Positions 51,663-53,018 of a stretch of 53,018 nucleotides of DNA are shown one piece after another. Positions within the stretch are counted from its first letter, which is position 1. The number at the start of each line of letters is the position of its first letter. The notes beneath the pieces were generated by a model. That model searched no databases and was not told where the DNA came from. It worked only from the letters and a program-made list of their open reading frames with translations. The position numbers and the translations under genes are program-made. This DNA comes from Vagococcus elongatus (GTDB taxonomy: Bacteria > Bacillota > Bacilli > Lactobacillales > Vagococcaceae). Location: contig NZ_NGKA01000018.1 of the NCBI RefSeq assembly GCF_003987645.1, positions 1-53,018 on the forward strand. Direction: 5' to 3'.

Positions 51663-52865
51663 TTAAACTTCTCTGCGTTTTTTACTCACTACATAGAAGG
51701 CAAATCCGCCAAGGGACACTAACATCAACATGACGTAAGGCATATTTTTCAAAATAACACCTGTTGGCGTCGTTTTATTCCATGTGTTAGTATAAGCAGC
51801 TTTATTCTCATTCTCCCCAAGAAGTCCTGATGCCTCGGTAGTACTACTTGGTTCCGTCGCAGGATCACCATTTAAAGTTAAGATATGAGATGGTTTATAG
51901 TCCCCATGCTTTGTTTCCACTACTGTCATATTTACACCGGCAGATACACCTTTCAAAGTTGCATTTTGGCCACCTTTTAGAGTAAATTCAACGTCGGTTC
52001 CATTAGCTTTAACTTTTATCGGATCTGCTTTTCCATCCACAACCAAATCATACACATCGTCTCCTGCTAAAACACTTTGACCTAAATTGATAGTAAATGT
52101 AAATTCATCAGCTGTGTTCTTCAAGTTACCAGCAATTTCTTTAGTAATAACTAAGCTGGCTTCTCCATCAGGACTCCCGGCGTTTTTCGTATAAATGTTA
52201 ACAAAGTTAAAGCCATTAGCGGCTACAACTTCGTTATCTCCGCCACCTTCGCCTGGATCTATTGGATCTGTTGGTCCTGGGTCTACTTTTCCATCCGGAC
52301 CTTGAACAGTTCCGCCATCGACTACAGGATTACCTTTATCATCACGGCTGACATAAACACGCAAAGTATACTCTGCTCCATCGTATTTTATTTCTTCGCC
52401 TGCTCCTAAAGTATTAGTGTCTGCTTCCTCAGTAATCGTGTACTCATAGACACCAGCAGGTTTGTCTTTAAAATCTAGTAATTTGAAAAGATTATCCGTC
52501 TGCTTATAAGTAGTTTTGACGCCGTTTTCCACCGTGCCTTTGTCTGTTCCAGTAAATACTAAATCTGGAATCACAAGAGTTGGTGCTACAACTTTGTCAT
52601 CTACGACATCAGAGCCGTGGGGCGTAAAGGTCGGTTTATTTTTCTCATCGCCTGGCTCACCGCCTACCTTGAATCTAAATGTAAAAGTCTTGTCTTTCAA
52701 ATCCACTGAATCTTTATCTGGTGTATGGAACGTTTTTGAAAGGCGAATATCATTTACAGGGGCCTCTCCCTCGTCACCAGGTGCTGCTAAAACTGTTTCT
52801 GTTGCAACGAAAGCCAAAGATAACACGCTGGCAAATGCAACAATTTTTCCTAATAATTTTTTCAT
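51663..52865 (-). CDS. Major pilin, two Spy0128/FctA-type domains, TPTG sorting signal
   Basis: 400 aa. Signal peptide about 1-28 (VLAA). Two isopeptide domains: about 38-225 with K44, E141, N223; and about 235-362 with K242, E317, N360. These positions match the Lys-Glu-Asn triads of Spy0128. A Gly/Pro/Asp-rich linker (about 193-212) lies in the first domain. Sorting signal TTPTG (365-369), membrane helix, KKRREV tail. The xxPTG form replaces LPXTG, as in FctA (EVPTG), and fits a class B pilus sortase. ATG with GAGGGAGAG upstream; first gene of the locus. Confidence 0.88.
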   Translation of the reverse strand: MKKLLGKIVAFASVLSLAFVATETVLAAPGDEGEAPVNDIRLSKTFHTPDKDSVDLKDKTFTFRFKVGGEPGDEKNKPTFTPHGSDVVDDKVVAPTLVIPDLVFTGTDKGTVENGVKTTYKQTDNLFKLLDFKDKPAGVYEYTITEEADTNTLGAGEEIKYDGAEYTLRVYVSRDDKGNPVVDGGTVQGPDGKVDPGPTDPIDPGEGGGDNEVVAANGFNFVNIYTKNAGSPDGEASLVITKEIAGNLKNTADEFTFTINLGQSVLAGDDVYDLVVDGKADPIKVKANGTDVEFTLKGGQNATLKGVSAGVNMTVVETKHGDYKPSHILTLNGDPATEPSSTTEASGLLGENENKAAYTNTWNKTTPTGVILKNMPYVMLMLVSLGGFAFYVVSKKRREV

Positions 52866-52922
52866 TTTTTTCTCTCCCTCATATCTTTTATCCTGAATTT
52901 TTCATACTTCAACCTTTAAAAG

Positions 52923-52961
52923 TTTTTCTTCCACTTCTTGTGGTGAAAAGTGGAAGAAAAA
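52923..52961 (-). promoter_or_regulatory. 14-bp hairpin in the pilin leader
   Basis: TTTTTCTTCCACTT (52923-52936) and AAGTGGAAGAAAAA (52948-52961) are exact reverse complements around an 11-nt loop, about 60 bp upstream of the pilin start. The T-rich arm is on the 5' side on both strands, so it is not a terminator. It may regulate pilin mRNA or mark an operator. No clear promoter could be placed in the remaining leader. Confidence 0.5.
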
Positions 52962-53018
52962 ATTATTTTTCAACTTAGTAGGATAAAATCTGATAAAAAT
53001 TTAAGGAAGCTGGATTCT

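Overview
The window looks like a chromosomal segment of a low-GC Gram-positive of the order Lactobacillales, most likely Enterococcaceae. This rests on gene content: lipoteichoic acid synthase, a class IIa bacteriocin-type immunity protein, a ppdK/regulator pair, an LPXTG and PTG pilin locus, cre sites, strong AGGAGG ribosome sites and several TTG/GTG starts. Species cannot be fixed from the sequence alone. No rRNA, tRNA, CRISPR array or replication origin was seen.

Layout. 1-200: the 5' edge of a probable IS30-type transposase running off the window, next to the terminator of an Xaa-Pro peptidase gene. 258-2837 (minus): peptidase and amino-acid permease. 3300-8436 (plus): a sugar operon of PTS EIIC, LacI regulator, GH29 alpha-L-fucosidase and GH1 glycosidase, behind a promoter carrying a cre site and a perfect 16-bp palindrome. 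8612-15502 (minus): MBL hydrolase, MerR/TipA-type regulator, the PPDK regulatory protein with a CBS-domain repressor, ppdK, and ribosomal protein L25/Ctc with a structured leader. 15798-16352: a YwlG-type protein. 16816-20304 (plus): a heterodimeric ABC exporter. 20391-21950 (minus): a secreted GH73/LysM wall hydrolase.

22373-29352 (minus) is the conserved Firmicutes information-processing cluster, transcribed dnaX, ybaB, recR, tmk, darA, holB, ricT, yabA, rsmI. Facing away from it, 29540-32773 (plus) is a three-gene SPFH / zinc-ribbon / TPM operon resembling B. subtilis ydjI, ydjG and ydjH, without a pspA homologue beside it.

32774-37350 is a loosely packed accessory stretch: a HAD phosphatase, a universal stress protein, an orphan bacteriocin-immunity-like protein, several small proteins (two of 35 and 42 aa with good ribosome sites), and two candidate small RNAs. 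37353-45074 returns to housekeeping genes: pgi, gdhA, a HI0933-type flavoprotein, a pentapeptide-repeat protein, YbaK, aroD and an RlmI-type methyltransferase. 45284-47413 is ltaS.

47680-49190 is a compact cassette of a TetR regulator with a 30-bp near-perfect operator, two small membrane proteins and a cysteine-rich KTR protein. 49190-50062 has no intact gene, only a decayed reading frame. 50063-52865 (minus) is a small pilus locus: a two-domain pilin with a TPTG sorting signal, a class B sortase, and a small LPQTG pilin.

Most distinctive are the fucosidase/PTS operon, the TetR-KTR cassette, the pilus locus with two kinds of sorting signal, and the two unannotated RNA candidates. Family assignments come from reading motifs by eye. 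No database search was run, so small-protein and RNA calls are the least certain.
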